A stretch of 64,000 bases of DNA from Sarcomyxa edulis (taxonomy: Eukaryota; Basidiomycota; Agaricomycetes; Agaricales; Mycenaceae): the NCBI GenBank assembly GCA_009761415.1, contig QUOL01000005.1:992001-1056000 (forward strand). The letters run 5' to 3'. Below are positions 32,006-43,741 of this stretch, one piece after another. The notes below the pieces were generated by a model. The model saw only the letters and a list, made by a program, of their open reading frames with translations, ran no database searches and was not told the DNA's origin. A program made the translations under genes and the position numbers. Position 1 is the stretch's first letter. Every line of letters begins with the position of its first letter.

Positions 32006-33407
32006 TAGTGATGTGCCGGCCCGGCTTGGCCTGGAAGCCCCGGCTTTGGCCCGGCCTGGCACGGCTTTGGCTTTCGAGAATCTCAGGCCGGGCCAAAGCC
32101 AAAACTCGGGGCTTGGCTTTGGCCTGAGACGGCCTGAGCCGCGGCCTGTAGGGGGTGGGGGGGATTTTTTTTGCAGAGCATGGACTGTTTTTTTCCACGA
32201 GACTTGTCAATTATCAGAGCTGAACCCGGATTATTCTAATACGAAACCCGGTTACGGTCAAAAACCTGATGACTAAGCAACAACCTCGCCGCGAATTGAC
32301 TTTTGCGGAGGTTTCTCGCTTGAAGGTCGCCGAGCCTGGCCGGCCGCACCAAGGTTTATGTTCCGCAAATATACATTCTTGAATGAAGTGAGACATATTT
32401 CAATGCCCCTCAATGACTGTGCAACCTATCCAACTCATATGTACTCTTCAGAGCTGAGAAAAGCTATCGGAGAACTGTCGGGGAACTCGGACTCGGCGTC
32501 TTGGCCGCGTCACGTCGCGTCGCGTCGCGTCACCTGGCGTTGGGCTAAGCTGTGTGCAGCAGGTGTGCGCTCAGGGATTTGTATAGAACCCAACTGGGAT
32601 GACCTCGAGAAGCTTCAGACTCTGGTGTGATTGCGGGGATTGCCTCATACAGGTTCTCATGCACAGTAAACCCGCCGTCAACCCGCCGCGTCTTATTTCA
32701 GGAAAAGACACTGACCATTTGTACCTTATTCGACGTGACTGGAGATCTTTGAAGTGCTTGATAAAGGCTGATAAGTGATATCACCAAACTTAGGGGACTC
32801 GACTTGGAAGTGCGCAACAAATGATGAGCATGAGCCTCACCACATGTTGTTTGCACTGATGATGACCTCGAGGATGCTCAGATAGCACTCAGAACACTCC
32901 GGTGGGAACTTGTCCTTCGTTCGACGTCAGGTGAATGGAGAATTAATGGCATATGTATTTGGGGCAAGTCCGAGTTCGGAGGCCCACCGGCGGGCGTTAG
33001 CCGACGAACTGGGTTTCTATATAACGCCGAAATTCTCACGGGGATTTTTGTGCGTAACCGGGTTTCGCATAAGAATAATCTGCTGAACCCGCATGAAACA
33101 ACTATCAAACTCACGTTCGAATCATTTTCTGCCACGGAAAATGTCACAGTGCATCACATGATATCTCGTTCAAATTTTCGGCCACTTTTTTTTCTGTCCG
33201 AATCGCGAAAGCGAGGCATTTTAACACCATCCAAAATGTGATACAAACTTACCCTCAGGCCCCGGCCTGATGGCTTGGCTCGGGCCTCTGTGAGCTCAGG
33301 CCGGGCCAAAGCCCTCCCAGGCCGTGAACTTTGGCCCGGCTTGGCCCGGCCTACAATGTCACGGCCCGGCTTGGCCCACGGCCTGAGGCCGGGCCAGCAC
33401 ATCACTA
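32006..33407. mobile_element. non-autonomous hAT-like DNA transposon, 1402 bp
   Basis: Both ends carry the inverted terminal sequence TAGTGATGTGC, followed inward by GC-rich inverted subterminal repeats (GGCCCGGCTTGGCC blocks). A perfect 8-bp target duplication flanks it. Eight-base duplication and TAGxG-like ends fit the hAT superfamily. No transposase is encoded. A second inverted-repeat element occupies its middle (32222-33090). Confidence 0.85.
32222..33090. mobile_element. inverted-repeat element nested inside the hAT-like element
   Basis: GAACCCGGATTATTCTAATA with CGAAACCCGGTTAC at the left recurs inverted at 33054-33090 with few changes. The interior has no coding capacity. Its right third is similar to 55885-56145, so it is a dispersed family. 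Confidence 0.6.
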
Positions 33408-33415
33408 CCTTTACC
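33408..33415. repeat. target site duplication, right copy
   Basis: CCTTTACC; see 31998-32005. Confidence 0.9.
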
Positions 33416-34439
33416 TCATATCTCTGAATTCCTTAACATCCTTCACCTTCCCTTACGGTGGCCTGTCATTCCCCTCCGGGCCACCTTGTTCCCTTCTCTT
33501 AAGATGTACATCCCTCCTTCAGGGAGCGTCCTATTTGTAATAATAAGATCTCAGTTGGTGTGGTTAACAACTGTGTATTTGCTTTATGTACCTGTAATAA
33601 TAAGATCTGATAGGATGTATATAAGTAAGAGAATGTGAATGATGAAATAGGAATATTAACCTCAGTTGGTGTGGTTAACAACTGAGGTTAGTCGAAGGCG
33701 CGGGACGGGTATATAAGGTAAAGTCCAGCGGCTGACCAATGATCGGGAAATACCTAAATAGGAAATAGACCAAAAGCAGAAGTGAAAGAAATAGAAAGGA
33801 AAGGAAATGAAGTATAGTAATGGACGAGGATATCTCTACCTCAACACTATTCTCTTGTCATGTATATTGCCCTTCAGGCCAACTATATATGCTTCCTTAT
33901 GGTGTTGTCCGTTACCTTCAGGACAAGCCCTCGCTCTCTGTAGGCCACATCCCTTAAGGTACTATTGCCGGTGGTTGTCTCCTCCATGGTCCCTCCGCCC
34001 CTTCAAGGTGCTGCTGTGCCCTTCAGTGGTTTGTTTAGGTTGTCTTAAGGTCTTTATCCTTGTGGCATGAGACTGGGTTTTGCAGGAATTGCCTTTACCT
34101 TGAGGTACATAATCAATTGTTGCTTCTTTTGTCATGCACGTTCTCTTCTTTTTGACAACTCTCACTTCTCCCTTTTATAATGGAAAAGCCTAAGTGTCAA
34201 CACCACAAGCCTCCTTCTCTTTCCCCTGACTCTGCTGCTGAGCAAATGACCAATATACTGTCTTGCTTTTACACCTATTCTTCCACAGCTAATGCTCTGG
34301 CAGTGCTATCTCAACCGTCCATTTCTTTGGCCAAGAAAGATCCTCACCCATTTCCTTCTAATCTTCAACACCCAGACAATCTGCTCCTGACCTGAATACA
34401 ATTTTCCAACGTAGGCCCATCTTTTCTTTTTAGACATTT
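33416..34439. other. non-coding stretch with repeat remnants
   Basis: No supported gene. Contains the 24-bp motif pair at 33550-33684 and CT-rich tracts (33830-34060). Confidence 0.4.
33550..33684. repeat. two copies of a 24-bp palindromic motif, 111 bp apart
   Basis: CTCAGTTGGTGTGGTTAACA plus ACTG occurs at 33550 and 33661. CAGTTG and CAACTG are inverted arms around GTTAAC. A TATATAAG box follows the second copy. This could be the edge of a further LTR remnant, but no partner was found. Confidence 0.4.
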
Positions 34440-34567
34440 TACGATGAGACTCAATATTCTGGATTTTAGTCCTGATTATTTGTTACCTGGAGCATTGGAT
34501 CACCATGATGACAGCTTTCTTGGTGTGTAGTACCTTATGCTCCTCTTCTGTTCTTGCCCTCCAAGCC

Positions 34568-35112
34568 TCCGTCAACGGCAAATGCTTCTTTTGCGACGCC
34601 AAAGACCACGTTCTCAAGGACTGCAACAAGTTCAAGGCAGCTTCCTTGAAGGCCAAGGACTCCGGAGCGAAGTGGGGTGGAAGGGGCACTAGAGGAGGCA
34701 AGGGGAAGAAGGAGAACGCGAACGAGGTGCAGGAGAATGTCGAGGAATCTGCCAACGTCGCTCATTTCGAGTCTGCTGGTCATGCAAGTGCTCTGTCATC
34801 TATTCGGCGGGTATTGGGTCTGTGGAGTTTCCGCCGGTGGTTGATGGTGTAGAAATGTGTCCCGTTGTTTTTCATGATGTTTTACATGTCCCTGCCCTTG
34901 GCAGCAATCTATTATCTCTCTTCCATCTCACCGCTCGGAAAGGATATGAAATCCGGATACTGGGACGCACTGCCAGTTTCTTCATCAACAACAACTTCCT
35001 CTTCACTGCTACAGTCACCGATCGGAATCTGGGGTATCTATTGACAATGGTCGTTCTCTCCGCATCCCTGCAGAGATTGCAAATTGAGCCAGCACTCTGC
35101 CGCTTGATCTGA
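34568..35112 (+). pseudogene. copia gag zinc knuckle and GAG-pre-integrase start (broken)
   Basis: CFFCDAKDHVLKDC (from about 34583) is a CX2CX4HX4C nucleic-acid-binding knuckle, followed by a Lys/Gly-rich tail. Near 34800 the frame shifts directly into SVEFPPVVDGVEMCPVVFHDVLHVP, the region after the protease, so the aspartic protease active site is deleted. Confidence 0.75.
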
Positions 35113-35704
35113 GTCTCTGGCACCGGCGTTTGTCTCATCTCAACTACGTCAATGTCAAACGCATGCTCAGCAAGAAACTCGTCACCGGCATCTCTCTTGA
35201 GTCTCCCAACAAACCCGATCCCATCTGTGAGCCTTGCATTGCTGGCAAGCAACACCGTCACAACATTCCTCTAACTGCTACTCGTCGAACGAAGCCTTTA
35301 GCTTTGGTCCACACCTGTTCAGACTCCAGAGGGCTATCGCTACTGGATGACGTTCATTGACGATGCTACGCGTTACTGGGTGGTTGCCTATCTCAAGCGC
35401 AGGAGTGACGCGTTTGCAGCCTTCAAGTCTTTCAAAGCTTATGCTGAGAAGGCTCTGGGGGTGCCGCTTCGCAAGATCCGTGATGACAAAGGGGGTGAGT
35501 ACATGGGGAAGGAGTTCATTCAGTTCTGTGTCGACCATGGCATTGCCAGACAGCACACCGAGCCCAACGAACCGCACCAGAATGGAGCTGCAGAGCGCCC
35601 AAACAGAGAGATTGCTGAAGCTGCTACCTCTCTTATGGTTGAAGCCAAGCTCCCTGCGTCGTTCTGGGCTCGTGCCGTCTCTGCTACGTCCACACTCAGA
35701 ACAG
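35113..35704 (+). pseudogene. copia integrase, interrupted (broken)
   Basis: The zinc-binding part (LWHRRLSHLNYVNV...CEPCIAGK) reads from about 35113. At about 35320 a deletion and frame shift remove the segment that carries the first catalytic Asp. The core then continues with YWMTFIDDATRYW...DDKGGEYMG...NGAAERPNREI, holding the second Asp and the Glu region. It stops at the element inserted at 35705. Confidence 0.8.
35697..35704. repeat. target site duplication, left copy
   Basis: CAGAACAG, identical to 36145-36152. Confidence 0.85.
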
Positions 35705-36144
35705 GGGATTTGAAACTCACACCGGGATGTGACGACGGTCACACTCGAAATTTGTCGCGTCGCCGCGGCGTCGGCGACTGCCTCGCTGTTATCCGTAATC
35801 CCTGTACCACTGTTGGGATAGTTAGGCAGAGTTAGGGTTAGGGTTAGCAGTTAGGGTTAGTGTTAGCGGTTAGGGTTAGGGTTAGCGGTTGGGGTTAGTG
35901 TTAGCGGTTAGGGTTAGGGTTAGGGTTATTAAAAAAAACTTAGTAAATAGGATGTTAGGACTGTTAGGGTTAATGTTAGAAGTTAGGGTTGGTTAGGGTT
36001 AGGGTTCGGTCAGTTGCTATATTCCACCAGTAGCACTGGCAGCCAGTGCTACCATCCCAAGCCAATGCAGATGGACGATCGGGCGAGGCTGAGCAGCGGA
36101 GTTCAAATTGAAGCTCCGCACAACCCGGTGCAGGTTTCAAGTCC
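35705..36144. mobile_element. 440-bp inverted-repeat element carrying telomere-like repeats
   Basis: The left end GGGATTTGAAACTCACACCG and the inverted right end GGACTTGAAACCTGCACCGG match over about 25 bp with small differences. A perfect 8-bp duplication (CAGAACAG) flanks it and removing it restores the copia integrase-to-QNRTPTSAL junction. No coding capacity. Its centre is made of TTAGGG-type repeats. Confidence 0.85.
35827..36007 (+). repeat. interstitial TTAGGG-type array
   Basis: About 180 bp of TTAGGG repeats mixed with TTAGCGG, TTAGTG and similar variants, broken by one A-rich spacer. TTAGGG is the usual fungal telomere repeat, but here it lies inside a transposable element. Confidence 0.9.
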
Positions 36145-36152
36145 CAGAACAG
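36145..36152. repeat. target site duplication, right copy
   Basis: CAGAACAG; see 35697-35704. Confidence 0.85.
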
Positions 36153-38760
36153 GACACCTACTTCTGCCTTGAAGGGCGAAGTCCCTTATTCTGCTTGGAA
36201 GAAGAAGAAACCAGACGTCTCTTACTTCCGAGTCTTTGGATGTCTCGCTTACATTCTCATCCGCAAGGAGAAGCGTAAAGCGCTCCAACCCCATTCTAGG
36301 AAGTGCATCTTTATTGGATATCCAGAAGGTGTAAAAGCATGGCTCTTCTGGGACCCGGCTGCTAAGAAATTCATCACCAGCAGTCACGCGGTCTTTGATG
36401 AACGCTACTACCCTGGTAATTCCCCTACTGCGATTAACTTGCTTGATGATCTGCCTTCCTCAGACCCTCTTCCTCCTCCTCCTCCTCCTGCCTCAGTGTC
36501 TTCAGATGATGACGATGTGCCGCATCATGGGGGAGATGACGATTTAGACGACTTTAGAGTTGATGCACCACCTCCTCAGCCACCTCAGCAGCCTAATGCA
36601 GGCAATGCTCCAGGTAATGCTCCGGATTTTGCTCCTCCTGTCGCACCTCCTTTACCACCTCAACCACCTCAACCTCCTCTACCACGTACTCCCTCTCCTC
36701 CTCCACAAGCTCGACGTCGTAATCCTCCGCGTCTGCAGCGTCCCAAAGGTTCTATGAACTTGCAGGATTTGCAGCGACGCAACGTCCCAGCTCCCTTACA
36801 ACGCCTCCCAACTCCAGCAGCAGCTCCAGCTCCTCCTAGACCAGAATCACCGGACCCTCTTCAGATGACTCCGCCTCTGCCAACTGCTCCTCTCCCTGAT
36901 CACCTTCCTGCCGCTCCTCCTCCTCGCCAGTCTGTTTCTCCTGATCCACTCGATAACTGGGACACACCACGCAAGCCACCTCCAGTAATCGATTCAGACT
37001 CGGACGAAGAAGATGTCGAAGCTCAGGATGTTGCTAGCGATCCAGATGTCCTGATGGCCGGTCTTGAATTTGTGGCTACAGCCCAATTCGACGACTATCT
37101 GACCTGGACTGAGTTAGCAGCAGAGCTCTTTCCAACCAAGGAGTTTGCTTTGCGAGCTGCAGCTTTCAAGGCGTCCAGTTCTCATCAGAACGAGCCACGC
37201 AGTTTCAAGGAAGCGATGGAGCGCCCTGAACCGGAGCGCACTCGCTGGCTGAATGCTGCCACTGAAGAGATTGAGTCCCTCGTTCAGAACAGCACTTTCA
37301 AGCTAGTTGAGTTGCCGCCTGGTGCAAGGGCCATTGGGAGCAAGTGGGTGTTCAAGGTAAAACGGAATGCAGATGGCTCTGTTGAGCGCTACAAGGGTCG
37401 CTTGGTTGCTCAAGGCTTCTCACAGCGCCCTGGCTTTGACTACACAGAGATGTTTGCTCCAACGCCGCAGTGGTTGTCTCTCAGAGCCATACTCGCTATC
37501 GTTGCTATCGAGGACTTGGAGTGTGAAAGCATCGACATCTCGTCTGCTTTCCTGTATGGTTGGTTGAAGGAGAAGGTATACATGCGTCAGCCTGAGGGGT
37601 TTCAGACCAAACCTCCTCACTGGGTGATGCTTCTCATCAAGTCTCTCTACGGCTTGAAACAGTCCGGTCGCAACTGGCACTTGGAGCTGAACACCACCTT
37701 GGAGAAGATGGGGTTCAAGCGGATTGTGTGTGAGAACAGTGTCTGGGTCTACCTTCGTGACGGTGTGCGCATCATCATTCCTGTTTTCATTGACAATATG
37801 ACAATTGCAGCCAAGTCCAAGGCCGACATCCAGAAGGTCAAGGAAGAACTCAAGTCCCACTTCAAGCTTTGTGACTTGGGTCCCACTTCTTTCCTTCTGG
37901 GAGTCGAAATCACTCGTGACCGTTCCACTCGCACCCTCAATCTCTGCCAGCGCCAGTACATCATCGACCTCCTCCAACGTTTCAACCTCTCTGAAGCTAA
38001 TCCTGTCTCCACTCCTCTCGACCCCAACATCAAGCTCAGTGCGTCCATGTCTCCAAAAACTCCGGAAGAGATTGCAGCGATGCATTCTATTCCTTACATC
38101 AATGCCGTAGGTGCTTTGTCTTATCTTGCCATTGCAACGCGCCCAGACATCTCTTACACGGTTGGTGTGCTTGCACGCTTCTGTAAGAATCCTGGGATGC
38201 AGCACTGGGCAGCGGTCAAACACCTCCTTCGCTATCTCAAAGGCACCATGGACTACAAGCTCTCCTACTCTCCTTCCGATTCCCCTGAACTGTTCACCAC
38301 CTACACCGACGCGGACCACGGCGGCAATCCTGACAACGGACGATCTACATCTGGCTACGTCGTCAAGATGGGGACCGGTGCCATTGGCTGGCGCAGTCGA
38401 CTTCAAACCCTGGTTGCTCTTTCCACCACAGAAGCTGAGTTTGTCGCAGCTACTTATGCCGGCACTGAAATACTCTATCTTCGCAACCTCTTCTCTGCCA
38501 TGGGTTACTCGTTCGACACTCCATCCACTTTGCACATTGACAACAACTCCGCTCTGTCTGTTGCCAAAAACCCGGAACACCACGGTCGTATGAAACACTT
38601 GGATCTCCGTTTCTATTGGTTGAGGGACGAGGTGGAGAAAGGACACATTGGTCTCAAGTATCTTCCGACGGCTCAGATGCCTGCAGATATCTTGACCAAG
38701 GCGTTGGGACGGATGAAGGTATTGGATATGGTGAAAATGCTTGGTTTGCGTAAAGGTTGA
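36153..38760 (+). pseudogene. copia integrase C terminus, reverse transcriptase and RNase H
   Basis: An uninterrupted frame of over 860 codons. It starts inside the integrase C-terminal region (VPYSAWKKKKPDVSYFRVFG), passes a Pro-rich linker, then the copia RT (WVFKVKRNADGSVERYKGRL; SLYGLKQSGRNW) and RNase H (TDADHGG, LSTTEAEF). The catalytic YVDD-type box reads FIDN: the second Asp is Asn (near 37790), which should abolish polymerisation. With the missing protease and integrase Asp, the element is not autonomous even though this part is open. Confidence 0.88.
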
Positions 38761-38789
38761 TTTTGCAGAGTTGCATCATCATGGGGGAG

Positions 38790-38958
38790 TGTTGGAATTT
38801 GTGCTAAAGAACTCTGCCTATATTTCGCTTTCAGCCACTTTACTTGTTTACTATTGTTTACTTCAGATGACTTAGCCTTCCCTGGAGTCAGCTCACTGCT
38901 CTTTATCTTTGACAGTGAAGCTCGACTCCAGTGCTCTCTGAAGTGTCTCCCTTCAATA
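38790..38958 (+). repeat. 3' LTR of the copia element (copy 1, short form)
   Basis: 169 bp from TGTTGGAATTTGTGC to CTCCCTTCAATA, directly after a polypurine tract. It defines the LTR family found again at six to seven places up to 48.2 kb. Confidence 0.85.
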
Positions 38959-39557
38959 ATCAGAGTATATGATGTGGTTAAGGAATCCTTGAAACGAAAC
39001 ATAAGAGTTATCTGCAGGAAGGGGTGCCTTCGAGTTTTTATAGCGAGGCGAGTCTTTCCAAAACACTGCATGGACGGGGAACACCGAAGAAACACGATTC
39101 TCTTTGAGAGCGGTGGTGTATTGTCCGGCAGTGACATCGAAAGTCCAATCCCGCGAGTCGATATTCCCCGCAACACCACAGATGAACATCCAGGGACGAT
39201 GCCGGACTATGAAAGTGAGCCTACTTACCCACTGTATATCACCTACAGTGTCATAATTGTTGACATCGTGGTTGACAGATGTGAGATGGGCACCTTCTGC
39301 AATCTTCGCAATCTAGTATTTCGAAGTCAATATAACAATATAACAAAATTTTGACAGAATTGAATACTCACATTTGCACACAAAACATAGGTGCCAACGT
39401 CAGCAAACTTCAGATCGTCGTTGTTAAAGTACCTCAATGCAGCTGACATGGAGGTGCGAGGACCAAGATAGAACTCTGCACCGAATAGAAGTGTTTTACC
39501 TTCTGTCTGTTGGGGGTTTCCCAAAGCAGCGAGGCCAACAATGGTAGCAGACGACAT
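38959..39557 (-). pseudogene. hypothetical gene truncated by the copia LTR
   Basis: Minus strand, start ATG 39557 (MSSATIVGLAALGNPQQ). Introns near 39315-39370 and 39213-39230 join exons reading NNDDLKFADVGTYVLCAN, ...DYDTVGDIQW-like and PWMFICGVAGNID. The frame runs directly into the LTR at 38958, which removes the C terminus. I recognise the general look of a basidiomycete-only hypothetical family (MSSAT...GxAxxxNPQQTEGK) but know no function. Confidence 0.55.
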
Positions 39558-40229
39558 TGAGATTTAGGAGGAGTGATAGAATCGTAATGGTATGGACACA
39601 TACTTGAGCGGTGTATATATACCATCTTGAAAGACTGGCAATCGACAGAAATTTCAAGAATATTCGCCGCGGGGTCAGCCCGGGGCCCCCGAACACAGCC
39701 ACCAACTCGGTACTCACTCTCCTACTACTGGCGCTACACTCTTCCACAACATTTTGGTTAAGGTATGAGACTGCAAGAGACATCTAATAGTATGTCTGAA
39801 TCAGCTTGTATATATTCTAAGCATTCATTTAGCATCCATTTCTCACCAGGCTACTCGAAGACATATGGTCAATCCACTCTGTGCGGTCGGGCCGGTACTA
39901 CTAAGTATCCAAGTCGTATCGCTGGTTTTCTTGTTTGTCTTTGGTGAAAGGTTATATCCTAGAGCTAGGCTACAAAGTTGTGTTTGGGCTGATTATTACA
40001 GCTACTTGGTACTTATTTCTCGTGTACAATTTTTTCGGATATTGTCCCTTGATCACTTTTTTCAATGTCTCACTTTCGTGTTGTACTCGAACTACTTGTC
40101 ACCAAAGTATCTCATTTACTCTAGATATTGGTACTATATTCTAGTCTATAAAGAGAGAAGTCCAAATCTAGTTTGAAAGGGTCAAATCTGGGTCAAAAAT
40201 CTCGAGTTACAAAACTGACCTTCACAAAT
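39558..40229. other. AT-rich spacer between the truncated gene and the Helitron
   Basis: No supported gene. The Helitron 3' terminal hairpin and CTRR end should lie at or below 40229 but could not be placed. Confidence 0.4.
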
Positions 40230-40469
40230 TCAGTAAGAGTCCAATAAGACTTCAGGGTAGACGACATTGGTGGTCCGGGCTTCTTGAGTACTGTCAGGCA
40301 GTAGGAGTTTAACTCGTTGGCTAGACGTTGCGCGCGAAAGACCAACGTACAGTTGGCCGTGAGTGAAGACCGGAACCCGAAGATCAACCCCTACATATTT
40401 CACCAATTGGCCCTGCACTTTATTGATTGACATTGCAAAGGCCGGTCGAACAGGAAATTGAACGCGCTG

Positions 40470-40638
40470 TATTGAAGGGAGACACTTCAGAGAGCACTGG
40501 AGTCGAGCTTCACTGTCAAAGATAAAGAGCAGTGAGCTGACTCCAGGGAAGGCTAAGTCATCGGAAGTAAACAATAGTAAACAAGTAAAGTGGCTGAAAG
40601 CGAAATATAGGCAGAGTTCTTTAGCACAAATCCCAACA
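40470..40638 (-). repeat. solo LTR copy 2 (short form)
   Basis: 169 bp, flanked by the perfect 5-bp duplication CGCTG (40465-40469 and 40639-40643). Same orientation as the Helitron frame, which stays open through it. Confidence 0.92.
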
Positions 40639-41504
40639 CGCTGTAGTTTGAAAGCAAATTTGTGGTTCTTGCCGGAGGGAGTGAGTTTGATTCGGGGTAT
40701 CAAGGCGATCTCACCATGATGTTCTCCTCCTAGCAATTGCACTTCAAGAACACGGTCTGCCATGCGACGTACAATGGTCCGGGTTCCATTGCACAATCCA
40801 TGAGTTGGCGATAAGTTCCGTAGGACAATTACCGGTGACCCTAGCTTCAAGTGAAGCTCTCCCGGTGGTACGCCTGAAGCATCGAGGGCACGGAGATATT
40901 CGATGAGAATGTCTTCCGGCACATCCATAGGATCTGCACCAGGTTCCTTTGCAACAGAATCCGCACTGAAGTAGACCCTCTCTTCCCCTCGCATACGACT
41001 CAAAATATCGAGATTTAGTTCATCAACATCTGAATTTCGAGGAGCAAGAATTGTGCGATCAAGAAAGTACTCTGGAGGAGGGGTCGGTCCGCTGATTCCA
41101 GGATAAATGAAATCAATGAGAGCGTTGGTAGAGCCACATCGCATATTCTTGGGAAGTGCGATCGTCCCATCCTCTGCAATGTTCCGACCATGTCCTACAT
41201 CGAGAAGCCAGTTTCCGAAGGCTTGTTCCTCACGTACTCGTTCCAACCGTGCAACCTCATTATGGAACTCCATCTCCGCTTGCACTCCTGTCTGCAATCT
41301 CATATTTTCGCGGAGCTCGAGGACTCTAATATGTTCCCACAGATAAGATTTCTGGAGACACGCTGCCACAATATCTTCGTGCGAACCTCTAGGAATGACC
41401 GGAAGGGTCTGTTGGAAATCCCCTCCAAAAATCATTGTTTTCCCTCCGAAAGGGCGGTCAATACCTGTTATATCCCGCATTGTACGGTCTGCAATTCCAC
41501 AGGA

Positions 41505-41673
41505 TATTGAAGGGAGACACTTCAGAGAGCACTGGAGTCGAGCTTCACTGTCAAAGATAAAGAGCAGTGAGCTGACTCCAGGGAAGGCCAAGTCATCTGA
41601 AGTAAACAATAGTAAACAAGTAAAGGGGCTGAAAGCGAAATAAAGGCAGAGTTCTTTAGCACAAATCCCAACA
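41505..41673 (-). repeat. solo LTR copy 3 (short form)
   Basis: 169 bp, duplication CAGGA on both sides. Also in sense orientation with an open frame. Confidence 0.92.
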
Positions 41674-41765
41674 CAGGATGCAGTGCATATGATGATCCAC
41701 CCCTCGCTACGAACTCTTGCGGCAATTGTATTATAGACAAATGTTTTCCCCGTACCGCCAGGACC

Positions 41766-41991
41766 TGTTGGGATTTGTGCTAAAGAACTCTGCCTTATTT
41801 CGCTTTCAGCCCCTTTACTTGTTTACCATTGTTTACTTCAGATGACTTAGCCTTCCCTGGAGTCAGCTCACTGCTCTTTATCTTTGACAGTGAAGCTCGA
41901 CTCCAGGTACGTCGTCTTACTCTACTTAATATACATATCTTTGACAGTGAAGCTCGACTCCAGTGCTCTCTGAAGTGTCTCCCTTCAATAG
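41766..41991 (+). repeat. solo LTR copy 4 (long form)
   Basis: 226 bp, duplication GGACC on both sides. Antisense to the Helitron and inserted right inside its Walker A codons, where it introduces a stop. Confidence 0.92.
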
Positions 41992-43741
41992 GACCATGAA
42001 GAAAGAAAACCTTTCCGAGTTGTTGTTCGATGGACTCCATAATCTTGTCATACGCACTGCGCTGGTCAGGATTGAGTTTTTCGACTTGAGGGATTCATGA
42101 AGCCTAAGCGAGAAAGACGGCGTGGAAGATCATCGCAAAGGTATTGTCGAAACTCGTTCCAAAGTTCGTCTGGTTTCTGCGGAGGGCCAAAAAGGAGTAT
42201 CATAGCAAACAGCTGTCTGAGAGCGCTGCCCACTTGCATTTCTGATGCTTCATGCAAGCAGATCCTCCACTCGCCGTCATCTTCTAGTAGGCCGCGAGCG
42301 AGACATGCATCCTGGAAAGTGGGATATTCAACGCCTTGGTAGGTACGAAGATCGGTAAAAGACATTGGGCCTTTCACTACCGTGAGGAGCGTACGAAGAT
42401 AGAATCGTTCTCCTCCTGTTGGTGGAACAAAATACATACGACCGAGAGCAAATCCACGTTGACGGGGGGACCAGTGTTCGTGACCTCTGGATTCTCCTTT
42501 CCAAACGAAATGTTGGGGAAACTCTTGATAGGTATATCTTCTCGCCATCTCTCCATACTCTGGATGATTGTTCATGGCAAAGAACTCGGTTAATGTAGTC
42601 CTTTCATGAGCTGCCCGTTCCATCACGGTTTCTACAGATTCGTCCGGATCAAACGTGACCATATGCTGTCCAGGAAGATAAACCTGTAGACGAACGACGT
42701 TGGGAATCTGGTTGTGCATGTCGAAGTGAAAGATACACCACGCTGACTCGGAGGCAGCGATATAACGACCATCGATATACATCTTGATTTCATCCCGATC
42801 AATCTGGAGTGTTGCACGATCACCACCTTTGTGGATATACTTGAAGGGATACTTGATGGATCTGACAGTTGCTGCACATTCGACATTGATATGACAGTCG
42901 TATTTGGCCGAAAGATAAGGGCTATAAGGAACGATCCATCGGTTGTCCAGATCACGTTTTCCAACAGTATATGTTTGGCCGTCATTGGGACGGAAATAAT
43001 TGGGATATCCGTCGTGGTCCATCGTAGTATATGGCTGGAACAGCTTTGGATAGAACTTGGTGCACCGACCATTCTCCATGCACGGCACGTTCGGATTGAG
43101 TACACCGCAGGGACCATGCACCATACACCTTTTGACCGTTTCAAAAAGGAGGGGTTGGGTGTCCGGATCTGGCCAGCGTGCCCATATAGCTGAGTCAATG
43201 GCTGCAGGGGAAAGTAGTTTGTACGGTTCCTTCAGAATGATGAGAAGATGCATGTGGGGACGAATATCCCATTCTTGTAGATATCCTCCAAGATCGCCTC
43301 TTTCTTCATCTGGAAGACTCGAGACACTAAATCGGGTCGATCAAAGGACGATTGTCCTGGGAGAAGTTCACGGGTAATTTCTTTCCACTTCGGATTAGCG
43401 GTGACCGTCATGAAGATGTCGACCTTCCGGAAGTACTGCACGATGGCCATCGCATCTTGGAAACGCTGTTGCATGTGTCGAGGTCCACCAATGTACGATG
43501 AGGGAAGAATAAAGCGTGTCCCGAGCTGGTCTAGGTCGACGGCACCATCTGCTGCGTTGACAGCATCTTCTAGACCACTGTATAAGGAGGCGCGTAGCTT
43601 TTGTTGATTTTTTCGAAGGTAACTGAGTCGATTTTGGTCTGCGGATGCCCACAGGTCAACCATGTACTGCTGGAGCAAGCGCCCACCTCTCAATATTGTG
43701 GAAAACTCGTTGTGCCTGACCTGTAGTCGGTAAGCAGCATA

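Larger units (their letters stand above)
34440..38958 (+). mobile_element. degenerate Ty1/copia retrotransposon, 5' end missing
   Basis: Order is nucleocapsid zinc knuckle, GAG-pre-integrase, integrase, reverse transcriptase, RNase H, polypurine tract (GGGGGAG) and 3' LTR, the copia order. The left boundary is approximate, since no 5' LTR matching the 3' LTR is present. It is disabled by several lesions and by an inserted inverted-repeat element (35705-36144). Confidence 0.85.

Noticed and set aside
35827..36007. True chromosome end
   Set aside because: The TTAGGG array is degenerate, lies inside an inverted-repeat element with a target duplication, and single-copy-like genes continue on both sides.
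37420..38646. 408-codon open frame on the minus strand
   Set aside because: Exact antisense shadow of the copia RT/RNase H frame.
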